Notes: generated from the letters alone by a model not told the origin. A stretch of DNA of 50,964 bases from an uncultured Clostridium sp. (GCA_900543325.1 UQQU01000013.1:1-50964); one strand, 5' to 3'. Shown: positions 1 through 8,442, counted from the first letter of the stretch. Numbers and translations are program-made.

Positions 1-53
1 GCACTTGCCTTGCACGCAAGGGGTCAAGGGTTCGAATCCCTTTACCTCCACCA
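1..53 (+). tRNA. tRNA-Ala(TGC), 3' part only
   Basis: The window opens inside a tRNA. The anticodon stem is CTTGC/GCAAG with loop CTTGCAC, which gives anticodon TGC (alanine). The T arm contains GGTTCGAATCC, and the 3' acceptor strand TACCTCC is followed by discriminator A and an encoded CCA. The 5' acceptor and D arm lie before the window. Clostridial tRNA-Ala(TGC) often sits beside rRNA genes, but none is visible here. Confidence 0.95.
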
Positions 54-84
54 AAAGCTACGATATAAATCGTAGCTTTTTTTG
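54..84 (+). terminator. Terminator of the tRNA-Ala transcript
   Basis: The arms AGCTACGAT and ATCGTAGCT are perfectly complementary around the loop ATAA, and a run of seven T follows directly. It begins immediately after the tRNA CCA end. Confidence 0.92.
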
Positions 85-228
85 CTTTATAAAATTTTAA
101 ATAATTAAGTTAATTTAGAATTATAACTAAATAAAATGGATTTTTATATTTTTAATTTATTTATAATAGTGGTATTATAAATATGAATGTGTATTACAAT
201 ATATGTTAAAGAACAAGGTGATAATTAG

Positions 229-726
229 ATGTCTTTATATAGAGTAAAGCAATTTATTTGGGCAGTAAAATCATTGTCTGAAGATATTGATACTGAATAT
301 GTAAATAAATTTTTAAATAAAAAAGAAAGAAAATTATTTAATAAGTTAAAAAAAACAGATAAACAACATTGTATTAGAGTTAGTAAAGATGCTGTACATT
401 TATCAAAAGGAAGAAATATAAATTTAAATAGAGTTGCTAAAGTAGGATTATTACATGATATAGGAAAATGTGAATATGGACTTAATATTATTGAAAAGTC
501 TGTACTGGTAATATTAAATAAAATGACTAAAGGAAAGTTAAAAAAATATGATGGAATTAAAGCAGTTGATTCTTATTATAATCATGCGGAAAAGGGCGCA
601 AATTTATTAAAGCATTTTAATACCTATGATAAAGAATTTTTAGATACTGTTAGGTACCATCATAGCAATAAAATACAAGGAAATAAACTATTAGATATAA
701 TAAAGGAAAGTGACAATAGAAATTAA
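229..726 (+). CDS. HD-domain phosphohydrolase family protein
   Basis: This 165-residue protein has the layout of a small HDIG/HD-domain metal-dependent phosphohydrolase. A first His at 47 is followed by the signature HDIGK at 76-80, His119 in HAEKGANLL, His144-His145, and an Asp at 162 in the last helix. These are the usual metal-ligand positions of HD hydrolases. The substrate is unknown; relatives act on nucleotides or nucleotide second messengers. The ATG at 229 follows AAGGTGATAATTAG. The gene lies 15 bp upstream of niaR on the same strand, so co-transcription is likely. It has no membrane segment and should be cytosolic. Confidence 0.85.
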   Translation: MSLYRVKQFIWAVKSLSEDIDTEYVNKFLNKKERKLFNKLKKTDKQHCIRVSKDAVHLSKGRNINLNRVAKVGLLHDIGKCEYGLNIIEKSVLVILNKMTKGKLKKYDGIKAVDSYYNHAEKGANLLKHFNTYDKEFLDTVRYHHSNKIQGNKLLDIIKESDNRN

Positions 727-741
727 GTTGTGGGGTGAATT

Positions 742-1251
742 ATGAAGGCTGATGAAAGAAGAAATAGCATTATGGAGATGTTAATGAGAGAGAAAAAAGC
801 TATTAAAGGAACAACATTAGCTGAAAGCTTTAATGTAACCAGACAAATAATAGTTAAGGATATAGCTATTTTAAGAGCTAAAGGAAATAATATAATAGCA
901 ACTCCAGATGGATATATGATTAATGATGATAATAGCAATAGAGTAAAATCAGTTATTGCAGTAAGTCATAATGATGAAGACGTTATTAAGGAACTTGAGA
1001 TAGTTGTTAAATATGGTGGAATAATAGAAGATGTAATAGTAGAACATCCTTTATACGGAGAGATAAAAGGGATATTAATGATAAAAAATCTTAATGATTT
1101 AAATAAGTTTAAAAATTCATTAAAACAAATAAATGCGAAACCATTATCAATATTAACTAATGGAGTACATCTTCATACTATTTCTGCTGACTCTGTTGAA
1201 AATATGGAGTTAATAAAAGAAGAGTTAAAAGAAAATGGTTTTATTTTATAA
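742..1251 (+). CDS. niaR: NiaR-type niacin-responsive transcriptional repressor
   Basis: The 169-residue protein has an N-terminal winged HTH_11 domain (about residues 5-60; SFNVTRQIIVKDIAILR is the recognition region). A C-terminal 3H domain follows, with His76, His102, His143 and His145. The set His76/Glu84/His143/His145 has the spacing of the metal site known for NiaR proteins. NiaR binds nicotinic acid and represses NAD biosynthesis and niacin uptake genes. No nad or niacin-transporter gene lies in this window, so its targets must be elsewhere. It sits between the HD protein and the flavoprotein, with 15 and 17 bp gaps, on one strand. Confidence 0.92.
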   Translation: MKADERRNSIMEMLMREKKAIKGTTLAESFNVTRQIIVKDIAILRAKGNNIIATPDGYMINDDNSNRVKSVIAVSHNDEDVIKELEIVVKYGGIIEDVIVEHPLYGEIKGILMIKNLNDLNKFKNSLKQINAKPLSILTNGVHLHTISADSVENMELIKEELKENGFIL

Positions 1252-1268
1252 ATTAGGGGAATTGAATT

Positions 1269-2681
1269 ATGGATTATGATGTTTTAGTTTTAGGTGGTGG
1301 CATAATTGGATGTGCTGTTGCCTATGAATTATCTAAATATAATTTAAATATAGCTGTAATTGAAAAAGAATTTGATATAGCAGATGATATTTCATTTGTT
1401 AATACTTCTATAGTATATGATGGTTCAGAGACATCTAATAATGTAATGGCTGGATTAGAGTATATAGGAAATATACTATTAGAAGATTTATGTGAGAAGT
1501 TTAATGTTCCTTTTAAAAGAATAGGATCATTAAGGGTAGTTAATGATGATAATGGTGTAATTAAATTAAAAGAGATGTATGAAAGAGCTATAAGGCGTGG
1601 AATTGATGGGGTATATTTAATAGAACCAGATGAAGTGTATGAAATAGAGCCTCATATTAATGCTGAAGTAAAAAAAGGATTATACTCTCAAAATGTTGCC
1701 ATAGTTGCTCCTTACGATTTAGCAATTGCATATGCTGAGGTTGCTTTTGATAATGGAGTTAATTTTAGATTAGAAGAAGAAGTTTTAACTATTCAAAATG
1801 TTACAAAAGGATTTAGAGTTGTAACTAACAAGAATAAATTCTCTTGTAAGGTTGTTATAAATACAATTGCAAATGAAATATATATAAATGAAAAAGGTGT
1901 AGTTGAAGAAAAAGAATCTGGTGATGGAGTAAATTCTTTCAAAAATATGAGTTATATTTTACTTGATGATAATTATGAAAATAAATTAGAAAGAATTGTT
2001 ACAAAGACTTTTGATAAAGATACTTTTGTTGTTTCCACTCCAGTTTTAAATGGGGGTTCTCTTATTGGAATAAAAAGTATTGAAAAAACTAGTTTAGATG
2101 ATAATTTACGATATGCATCTAAATTATTAAAGGGATTAAATAAAAGTAATATAAATAATCTATTTAGGGAAAGTTATGATAAAGATTCTATTGTAGTAGA
2201 TGATGAAAAAATAGATAAGGGTTATATTAGTGTAATAGGAACTCATTATGGAAAAGTTACATTAGCACCGGCTATAGCAAAAATGTTATGTGATACTATT
2301 AGCAGTAATTTAAATTGTAAATTAAAAAAGAACTTCATTGATAAAAGAAGAGAATTCTATAGATTTAGAGAAATGGATAGAAGTGAGATTAATGAAGTTA
2401 TTAAATTAGATAAGCGCTATGGAAAGATAGTATGTATGTGTAATAATGTTTCAGAAGGAGAAATTGTTGATTCTATTAGAAGACCTTTAGGGGCAAGAAC
2501 TGTTAAAGGCGTTAAGAGAAGAACTGGAGCTGGATTTGGAAATTGTCATGGAGCTTACTGTAATGAAAAAATAGTACAAATATTATCTAGAGAGCTAGAT
2601 AGAAAAATTACTGATATAGTAGATGATTCAAAAAATTCAAACATAGTTTCGGGCAGAATTAAAGAATTTAAAGATATATAA
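1269..2681 (+). CDS. FAD-dependent oxidoreductase with C-terminal [2Fe-2S]-binding domain (GlpA-like, divergent)
   Basis: The N-terminus carries a dinucleotide-binding GGGIIG motif (residues 8-13) and a DAO/GlpA-type fold. The C-terminus is a BFD-like iron-sulfur domain with Cys389, Cys391, Cys426 and Cys431 in the family pattern CxC...CxxxxC, with RRPLGARTVKGVKRRT between them. The iron-sulfur part looks intact, whereas the flavin and substrate part has drifted. The family's GTSKANSG..H.GY segment is replaced by ADDISFVNTSIVYDG, and the usual NAAG segment by NTIANE. Relatives are encoded with a second FAD oxidoreductase and a DUF1667 protein. Here that second gene is absent and the DUF1667 gene follows directly. 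The ATG at 1269 follows AGGGGAATTGAATT. Activity is uncertain. Confidence 0.85.
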   Translation: MDYDVLVLGGGIIGCAVAYELSKYNLNIAVIEKEFDIADDISFVNTSIVYDGSETSNNVMAGLEYIGNILLEDLCEKFNVPFKRIGSLRVVNDDNGVIKLKEMYERAIRRGIDGVYLIEPDEVYEIEPHINAEVKKGLYSQNVAIVAPYDLAIAYAEVAFDNGVNFRLEEEVLTIQNVTKGFRVVTNKNKFSCKVVINTIANEIYINEKGVVEEKESGDGVNSFKNMSYILLDDNYENKLERIVTKTFDKDTFVVSTPVLNGGSLIGIKSIEKTSLDDNLRYASKLLKGLNKSNINNLFRESYDKDSIVVDDEKIDKGYISVIGTHYGKVTLAPAIAKMLCDTISSNLNCKLKKNFIDKRREFYRFREMDRSEINEVIKLDKRYGKIVCMCNNVSEGEIVDSIRRPLGARTVKGVKRRTGAGFGNCHGAYCNEKIVQILSRELDRKITDIVDDSKNSNIVSGRIKEFKDI

Positions 2682-2696
2682 TAGGAGTAATAAAGT

Positions 2697-2930
2697 ATGG
2701 GGAAAAAGGATATTTTCACTTCTGTAGTTAGAGTTAAAGGGAGTGATAGGTTTAAGGTTGTTCCTGTTAAAAGTAGTGATGAAGTTGATAAGGAATTATG
2801 GATAGAAATGTCTAAAGTTGTTAGTAGATTATATGTAAGTATTCCTATAAAAATGGGAAGTATTATATGTAAGAATATATTAAATAGTGGTGTTGATATA
2901 ATTTGTACCAGAGATATTGAAAACAAGTAA
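2697..2930 (+). CDS. DUF1667 protein, short form lacking the N-terminal cysteine motif
   Basis: The 77 residues match the C-terminal part of DUF1667 proteins, which accompany GlpA-like flavoproteins: a TSVVRVKG strand, VVPVKSS, then IPIKMGSIICKNILNSGVDIICTRDIE spread over residues 50-74. Full-length members, from memory about 115-120 residues, start with a CxxCPxGC metal-binding segment. This gene begins after that point, and no such motif is encoded upstream because the flavoprotein stop codon is only 15 bp away. AGGAG precedes the ATG. It may be a relic, or a short form that works with the iron-sulfur domain of the neighbouring protein. Confidence 0.75.
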   Translation: MGKKDIFTSVVRVKGSDRFKVVPVKSSDEVDKELWIEMSKVVSRLYVSIPIKMGSIICKNILNSGVDIICTRDIENK

Positions 2931-3003
2931 TTATTAACTTTATTTTTATGATATAAGTTTATTTTTTCTTTAATATCTTTATGAAAATAGACTTTTAAAT
3001 GTA

Positions 3004-3033
3004 TTGACAAAAAGTAGGAGATTATAATATATT
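3004..3033 (+). promoter_or_regulatory. Promoter of the serS T-box transcript
   Basis: TTGACA at 3004-3009 is followed after 18 bp by TATATT at 3028-3033. It lies about 30 bp upstream of the T-box leader. Confidence 0.65.
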
Positions 3034-3061
3034 AATTATATTAATAACATAAATATTTAAG

Positions 3062-3290
3062 TAAACCGTTGAAAAGGCTAGTAGTAAGATTATTGTTTAA
3101 AGAGAGTCAGTGGTTGGTGTAAACTGATATCAATATTTTATGAATCCACCTTGGAGGGACTGTGATGAGCAGTACGGATAAACCCGTTAGTTTATAAAAG
3201 AGTGGATAGTAAAAATTATTTATTATCAATTAGGGTGGCAACACGGAGTTCTTCGTCCCTTATGTGGGAAGAAGGCTCCTTTTTTATTCC
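3062..3290 (+). promoter_or_regulatory. T-box leader (serine) upstream of serS
   Basis: The leader has the stem I segment AGAGAG near 3101, GAATCCACCTTGG at 3142-3154 in the specifier position, and the conserved T-box sequence AGGGTGGCAACACGG at 3232-3246. The likely specifier is TCC at 3145-3147, a serine codon. The T-box UGGC (3236-3239) is complementary to the tRNA end GCCA, which both tRNA-Ser genes in this window carry (discriminator G). Uncharged tRNA-Ser should stabilise the antiterminator and switch serS on. Confidence 0.95.
3244..3288 (+). terminator. Conditional terminator of the T-box
   Basis: GGAGTTCTTC pairs with the GAAGGCTCC side around an internal TCCC/GGGA helix, and a run of six T follows. 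It overlaps the T-box sequence, so antiterminator and terminator exclude each other. Confidence 0.85.
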
Positions 3291-3327
3291 AGAAAAAACT
3301 TATAATAAAACATATATGGAGGATATT

Positions 3328-4605
3328 ATGTTAGATTTAAAATTTTTAAGAGAAAATCCAGAAATAGTTAAACAAAATATTAAAAATAAGTTCCAAGATC
3401 AAAAACTTCCTTTAGTTGATGAAGTAATTGCTTTAGATGTTGAAAGCAGGGCTACACAACAAGAAGCAGATTCATTAAGATCAAATAGAAAAACAATTTC
3501 TAAGCAAATTGGTGCATTAATGGGTCAAGGGAAAAGAGAAGAGGCAGAAGAGTTAAAAGCAAAAGTTAATGAACAAGCAGCTCGTCTTGCTGAATTAGAA
3601 GCTAAAGAAAGCGAACTTGAAGAAAAAATAAGAAACATAATGTTAGTTATACCTAATATTATTGATCCAAGCGTTCCAATAGGAAAAGATGATAGTGAAA
3701 ATGTAGAAGTTGAAAAATTCGGTGAACCTGTAGTTCCAGAATTCGAAGTTCCATATCATACAGAAATAATGGAAAAGTTAAACGGAATTGATTTAGATGG
3801 TGCTAGAAAAGTTGCTGGTAATGGATTCTATTACTTAATGGGTAACATAGCAAGATTACAATCAGGAATACTTTCTTATGCTAGAGATTTCATGATTAAT
3901 AAAGGATTCACTTACTGTATTCCACCATTCATGATTCGTAGTGAAGTAGTTACTGGTGTTATGAGCTTTGCTGAAATGGAATCTATGATGTATAAAATAG
4001 AAGGTGAAGATTTATACCTAATAGGTACAAGTGAACACTCTATGATAGGTAAATTCATTGATACTATATTAAAGGAAGAAAGCCTTCCTCAAACTTTAAC
4101 TAGTTATTCACCATGCTTCAGAAAAGAAAAAGGAGCTCACGGAATAGAAGAAAGAGGTGTTTACAGAATACATCAATTCGAAAAGCAAGAAATGATAGTA
4201 GTTTGTAAGCCAGAAGAAAGTAAAGAATGGTTTGAAAAGCTATGGAAGTATACTGTTGAATTATTCCGTTCTTTAGATATTCCAGTTAGAACTTTAGAAT
4301 GTTGTTCAGGAGATTTAGCTGACCTTAAAGTTAAATCTATTGACGTTGAAGCTTGGTCTCCAAGACAAAAGAAATACTTCGAAGTTGGAAGCTGCTCAAA
4401 TTTAGGAGATGCTCAAGCTAGAAGATTAAAGATTCGTGTAAATGGAGAAAAAGGTAAATACTTTGCTCACACATTAAACAATACAGTTGTTGCTCCACCT
4501 AGAATGTTAATTGCATTCTTAGAAAATAACTTAAATGAAGATGGTTCTATTAATATTCCAGAAGCTTTAAGACCTTATATGGGTGGAATGGATGTTATAA
4601 GATAG
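3328..4605 (+). CDS. serS: Seryl-tRNA synthetase, divergent form
   Basis: The enzyme charges tRNA-Ser with serine in the cytosol. The start is the ATG at 3328, because GGAGG lies 6 bp before it and the protein then begins MLDLKFLRENPEIVKQN, the usual SerRS start. The reading frame stays open further upstream, but that stretch is T-box terminator. The 425 residues are the normal length: an N-terminal coiled-coil arm (about 25-105) and a class II core. Motif 2 reads FRKEKGAHG...RGVYRIHQFEK. The serine-site TxE is TSE, and motif 3 is VVAPPRMLIAFLEN instead of the common GxGR form. This is therefore an unusual SerRS variant, possibly one of two in the genome. A long hairpin follows the stop. Confidence 0.95.
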   Translation: MLDLKFLRENPEIVKQNIKNKFQDQKLPLVDEVIALDVESRATQQEADSLRSNRKTISKQIGALMGQGKREEAEELKAKVNEQAARLAELEAKESELEEKIRNIMLVIPNIIDPSVPIGKDDSENVEVEKFGEPVVPEFEVPYHTEIMEKLNGIDLDGARKVAGNGFYYLMGNIARLQSGILSYARDFMINKGFTYCIPPFMIRSEVVTGVMSFAEMESMMYKIEGEDLYLIGTSEHSMIGKFIDTILKEESLPQTLTSYSPCFRKEKGAHGIEERGVYRIHQFEKQEMIVVCKPEESKEWFEKLWKYTVELFRSLDIPVRTLECCSGDLADLKVKSIDVEAWSPRQKKYFEVGSCSNLGDAQARRLKIRVNGEKGKYFAHTLNNTVVAPPRMLIAFLENNLNEDGSINIPEALRPYMGGMDVIR

Positions 4606-4643
4606 TTTAGAAAAACATATATTAAAAATAATAAACATTTATA

Positions 4644-4693
4644 AAATAACCTATAGAATAAATTATTAAAAAATTTATTCTATAGGTTATTTA
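4644..4693 (+). terminator. Hairpin terminator after serS
   Basis: AATAACCTATAGAATAAATT and its complement form a 20-bp stem around a short A-rich loop. The tail TTATTTGATT is only moderately T-rich. It lies 40 bp past the serS stop. Confidence 0.75.
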
Positions 4694-5003
4694 TTTGATT
4701 AAATACTTAAAAAGGAGTCTAAAATTTTAATATTTTTATAAAAATATATTAAAAATATTATTTTATAAAAATATTAAATAATAAATACAAAAAAATATTG
4801 CAAAATATAGCTGTTAATAAATAAATAACACGAAAAAAAAAAAAAAAATAAAGCTATATACAAAATACTACAAATATACAATAAATTTTATTTTATAATA
4901 TATATTGTGAGCATGTTCATATACATAAGAAGATTATATAGAGTATTTTGTAATACTCTATATAATCTGTAATTTTTAATTTTAAGAGGTGATGGAATAA
5001 TTA
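4694..5003. other. AT-rich gene-free gap before the ABC cassette
   Basis: These 310 bp have no coding region I can support. They contain a run of 16 A (4833-4848), a possible -10 TATAAT (4894-4899), the imperfect palindrome TGAGCATGTTCA (4908-4919) and a perfect inverted repeat (4931-4968). This is the promoter and leader region of the downstream ABC genes. Confidence 0.7.
4931..4968. repeat. Perfect 17-bp inverted repeat in the leader of the ABC cassette
   Basis: AGATTATATAGAGTATT is followed by the loop TTGT and then its exact reverse complement. It ends 35 bp before the permease start codon and is followed by GTAATTTTTAATTTT. It could be an attenuating hairpin or a repressor operator. The weak T tract makes a constitutive terminator less likely. 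Confidence 0.85.
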
Positions 5004-6935
5004 ATGAAAAAACAATCAACTAAACAGGTAAAAAATAAAATTGTTAATTATATAAAGATAATAATGATATTATTACTTAATATTTATTTGATTTATCAGT
5101 CATATTGCTATAGTATTCATAAAGATTCTTTATACTTTTTACAGGCTACTCAACAAATTAGTATATTTATATTTATATTTTTTATTTTTATTTCATATGA
5201 AAAATTATCTTATTTTAAGCGTAAAAATATTGAAGAATTAATTTTTTATAATTATAAAGCAAAAAGTAAATTTTACTTATCTAATATATATAGTTTACTT
5301 ATTACAGCAATCATAATTTTTGCAAATATATTAATCTTTAATATAGTTATTTATTATATAAGTAATGTTAATTTTAATAAATTTTTATATCATATATTAG
5401 AAAATAATATTTTAAATATATTATTTACATCGGTATTAGCAATTTTTATTGGGATAGTTATATCATTCATAGATAAGAGAATTAAAGCTTATACACTATT
5501 TATATTAATAATATTTTTAGTTAGTCCAGTAATGGAGTACATAAGTTTTCCATTAATACAAATATATAATTTAGATATTTACAATTTTACTGATTATTTT
5601 CAAATATTAATACCAGATACAAATTATGTAGCGGAATGGTTATACGGATTATCGATTGACTCTAAAAGATGGTTAATAGTTTGTATGTGGACATGCATAT
5701 GTATATTCATATTTATAAATAAGATAAGTAATAAAAAAAATATTATCTTTAAAGGTTGTTTTATATCTTTGATAATATTTATGGGAGTAATAGGTATTTC
5801 TATTATTAATTCAGGAGAAAGATTATGTTTGGATTATAGAACTACAGCTTTTGCAAAATATGATCAAAGATATTATCAATTGGAGAAAGATTATAAAGAA
5901 GTAAATGAAAAGAATGCTGATTTTAGTATAGATAAATATAATATGAATTTAAAGATAAATAAGGAATTAAATGCAGAGGTAGAAGTCTATTTAACGAGTG
6001 AGAAAAAAATAGATATTTATGACTTTACTTTATATAGATCATACGAAATAGAAAGTATAGTAGATAAGGATGGTAATGAATTGGAATATATTAGGAATGG
6101 GGATTATTTTAGTGTAATTAATAATAGGAATGAAAATATAGAATATATAAAAATAAAATATTCTGGTTTTGCACCATCTTATTATAGTAATAAAGAAGCA
6201 GCATATTTGCCAGCATATTTTCCATATTATCCAATAGAGGGATGTATACGTATATTTAATTCATTAAACATATATGAAAGTGAAAGAAATTTAGAAAAGA
6301 AACAATTTGATGTTAATGTAGAGTCGAATCTAGAATTATATTCAAATTTGGATAAAAGTGAAAATAGATTTACTGGTATAAGTGAAGGTTTAACATTGAT
6401 TGGGGGATTAGTTGAAGAGGTAAAACTTGATGGAGTAGATATTATAAAATCTCCACTTAACAATAATTTAAATAATATTAATTATGACTACTTAAATGAG
6501 TTACAAAAGGCATTTGATGAAATAAGTTGGATTTTTGGAGATGGAGTTACACCGCAAATATTAAACAAAAAAATAATACAAATACCAGAACTAAATTCTG
6601 TATATACAAAATTTATAGAAACAAGCTATTCAGATCACTTATTTTTATATTTTAATGATGATCCTAAGAATATTATAAGAGATTATTTTTGGTGCAGTGA
6701 CTTAGGTGGAGAAGGTAAAGAAAATACTAGAGAATTATTTTTATGGTATATAGATAATATATTATATGAAAGTAATGATATAAATGAATACTTATGTGAA
6801 GATAAGGAGTTTGAGAATTTAGTAAAAGAAAAGGAAAAACTATATGATAAAAAAGAATTTATCTCAATTATATATGGGTATTTAAAAGGCAAAAATAATA
6901 TGCAAAATGAAATTCAATTTTTTAACTCATTATAA
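5004..6935 (+). CDS. ABC-2-like permease with large extracytoplasmic M1-peptidase-like region lacking a zinc site
   Basis: The 643-residue protein starts with about seven hydrophobic segments between residues 15 and 270. About 370 mostly soluble residues follow, predicted to lie outside the membrane. That part has a beta-rich segment with LPAYFPYYPIEG, similar to the N-terminal domain of the M1-aminopeptidase modules fused to some ABC-2 permeases. No HExxH motif or downstream Glu is present, so peptidase activity is not expected. The next two genes encode an ATPase and a small membrane protein on the same strand, so this is probably the main permease of an export system. The substrate is unknown. 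GAGGTGATGG precedes the ATG. Confidence 0.75.
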   Translation: MKKQSTKQVKNKIVNYIKIIMILLLNIYLIYQSYCYSIHKDSLYFLQATQQISIFIFIFFIFISYEKLSYFKRKNIEELIFYNYKAKSKFYLSNIYSLLITAIIIFANILIFNIVIYYISNVNFNKFLYHILENNILNILFTSVLAIFIGIVISFIDKRIKAYTLFILIIFLVSPVMEYISFPLIQIYNLDIYNFTDYFQILIPDTNYVAEWLYGLSIDSKRWLIVCMWTCICIFIFINKISNKKNIIFKGCFISLIIFMGVIGISIINSGERLCLDYRTTAFAKYDQRYYQLEKDYKEVNEKNADFSIDKYNMNLKINKELNAEVEVYLTSEKKIDIYDFTLYRSYEIESIVDKDGNELEYIRNGDYFSVINNRNENIEYIKIKYSGFAPSYYSNKEAAYLPAYFPYYPIEGCIRIFNSLNIYESERNLEKKQFDVNVESNLELYSNLDKSENRFTGISEGLTLIGGLVEEVKLDGVDIIKSPLNNNLNNINYDYLNELQKAFDEISWIFGDGVTPQILNKKIIQIPELNSVYTKFIETSYSDHLFLYFNDDPKNIIRDYFWCSDLGGEGKENTRELFLWYIDNILYESNDINEYLCEDKEFENLVKEKEKLYDKKEFISIIYGYLKGKNNMQNEIQFFNSL

Positions 6936-6948
6936 AGGAGATGATAGG

Positions 6949-7794
6949 ATGATAGAAATTAAGTCATTAAGTAAAAAATATAAGAAAAAATTAGTTTTAA
7001 ATAATATTAATTTAAAAATTAGTAATGGAGTTTATGGGTTATTAGGGCCTAATGGAGCAGGTAAGACTACATTTATGAGATGCTTAGTCAATTTAATTAA
7101 TTTTGATAATGGACAGATAATTATACAGGGTAAAAACATTGAAAAAGATAAAAGTTATCTTAAGCAAATGGGATACGTACCACAAAAATTTGGCTTGTTT
7201 GAAGAATTTACTGTATATGAAGTTATGGAATATTTTTATGCATTAAAAAATATTTCTAAAAAATCTATTAAAGATGATATAGAGAGTATATTAAATTTAG
7301 TTAATTTAGAAAATAAAAAGAATGATAAAATTAAAACTTTATCAGGTGGAATGGTTAGAAGAGTAGGAATAGCACAAGCGTTAATAAATAATCCTAGAGT
7401 AATTATATTTGATGAACCAACAGTAGGACTAGATCCAGAAGAAAGAATAAGATTTAAAAATATAGTTTCTAAAATTAAAGAAAATAAAATTATAATAATT
7501 TCAACTCATATAGTTGAAGATGTAGAAGCTGTTTGTGATAATATAATTATTATGAATAAGGGTAATATTTTAAGTGTTAAAAGTAGTGAAGATACAAGGA
7601 ATATTGCTTTAGATAAAGTTTATGATCTTGATGAAGAGGAGATAAAATTATTAACTAATAAATATGAAATAGTAAAGATATATGAAGAAAGCTCAAATAA
7701 GAGATATAGAATATTAACTCGAGAAAAATTAAATAGTAAAATAGTAAAGCCAACTATTGAGGATGGATATTTATGTATGATAAAAGAAATTTAG
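6949..7794 (+). CDS. ABC transporter ATP-binding protein
   Basis: The protein has all motifs of an active nucleotide-binding domain: Walker A GPNGAGKTT, a Q-loop in YVPQKFGLF, signature LSGGM, Walker B VIIFDEPTVGLD and the switch His in STHIVED. The best start is the ATG at 6949, because AAAGGAG ends 8 bp upstream; the 14 codons before it lie in the end of the permease gene. The length is 281 residues, with a C-terminal extension of about 75 residues. It should energise export through the flanking membrane proteins. Its stop codon overlaps the start of the next gene, which indicates translational coupling. Confidence 0.93.
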   Translation: MIEIKSLSKKYKKKLVLNNINLKISNGVYGLLGPNGAGKTTFMRCLVNLINFDNGQIIIQGKNIEKDKSYLKQMGYVPQKFGLFEEFTVYEVMEYFYALKNISKKSIKDDIESILNLVNLENKKNDKIKTLSGGMVRRVGIAQALINNPRVIIFDEPTVGLDPEERIRFKNIVSKIKENKIIIISTHIVEDVEAVCDNIIIMNKGNILSVKSSEDTRNIALDKVYDLDEEEIKLLTNKYEIVKIYEESSNKRYRILTREKLNSKIVKPTIEDGYLCMIKEI

Positions 7795-8432
7795 AAGTAG
7801 ATTTTAAAATTACTTATTTAGATTTAAAGAACTTGGGGAAATACTACTTTTTACCTATTATTATCATGTTTATTGTAGTTCCGACATTACTTATATTAAA
7901 GTATTTAGCAGTAAAAGACATAAAAATTTTAACAACAGATATGATAGCATATACTGAATTATTTTCTGCTATTTCATCTATATGGTGGATAATGATGATT
8001 TCTAGACAATATATAGAGGTTGATGGAAATGAAATATTATATGTGTATAAAAAAATGAGAATTGGACAAGTATTAATATTATTTCTTTGGTATATAGTAA
8101 ATATATCAATATTATTTTTAGGGTATTCATTTTTTTTTGAAAATATATTATCTGAATATATTAAAATATTAATACAAAGCTTATTTTTTATTAGTATAAG
8201 CTATATGTTAGTGTATACTTTTAAACTAGTATCAATACCTATGATGATTATTTTGGGATATATAATTTCTTTTTCTTTGTTTTTTAAAGATAAAATTAAT
8301 TATATAAATATATTTACTATACAAGAGGTAACTAATTCACAAATAGTATCAAATAAATATTTAATTTTATTAATAATATCAATATTTATACTTTTTATTG
8401 GTATGTATAAGAATTATAAATATTTGAATTAA
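7773..8432 (+). CDS. Small ABC-2-type membrane protein
   Basis: The 219-residue protein has about six hydrophobic segments, for example PIIIMFIVVPTLLILKYL, VLILFLWYIVNISILFL and LILLIISIFILFIG. It resembles the reduced permease subunits that accompany ABC-2 exporters. No catalytic motif is seen. Its ATG at 7773 lies inside the end of the ATPase gene, with GAGGATGG as ribosome site, so the two are probably translationally coupled. It is the last gene of the three-gene cassette, and a hairpin follows at 8443. The exact role is unknown. Confidence 0.75.
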   Translation: MYDKRNLEVDFKITYLDLKNLGKYYFLPIIIMFIVVPTLLILKYLAVKDIKILTTDMIAYTELFSAISSIWWIMMISRQYIEVDGNEILYVYKKMRIGQVLILFLWYIVNISILFLGYSFFFENILSEYIKILIQSLFFISISYMLVYTFKLVSIPMMIILGYIISFSLFFKDKINYINIFTIQEVTNSQIVSNKYLILLIISIFILFIGMYKNYKYLN

Positions 8433-8442
8433 AAAATGTAAT

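Noticed and set aside
3202..3327. Longer start for serS, 42 codons upstream
   Set aside because: The extra codons lie in the T-box sequence and its terminator. The ATG at 3328 has the ribosome site and the family N-terminus.
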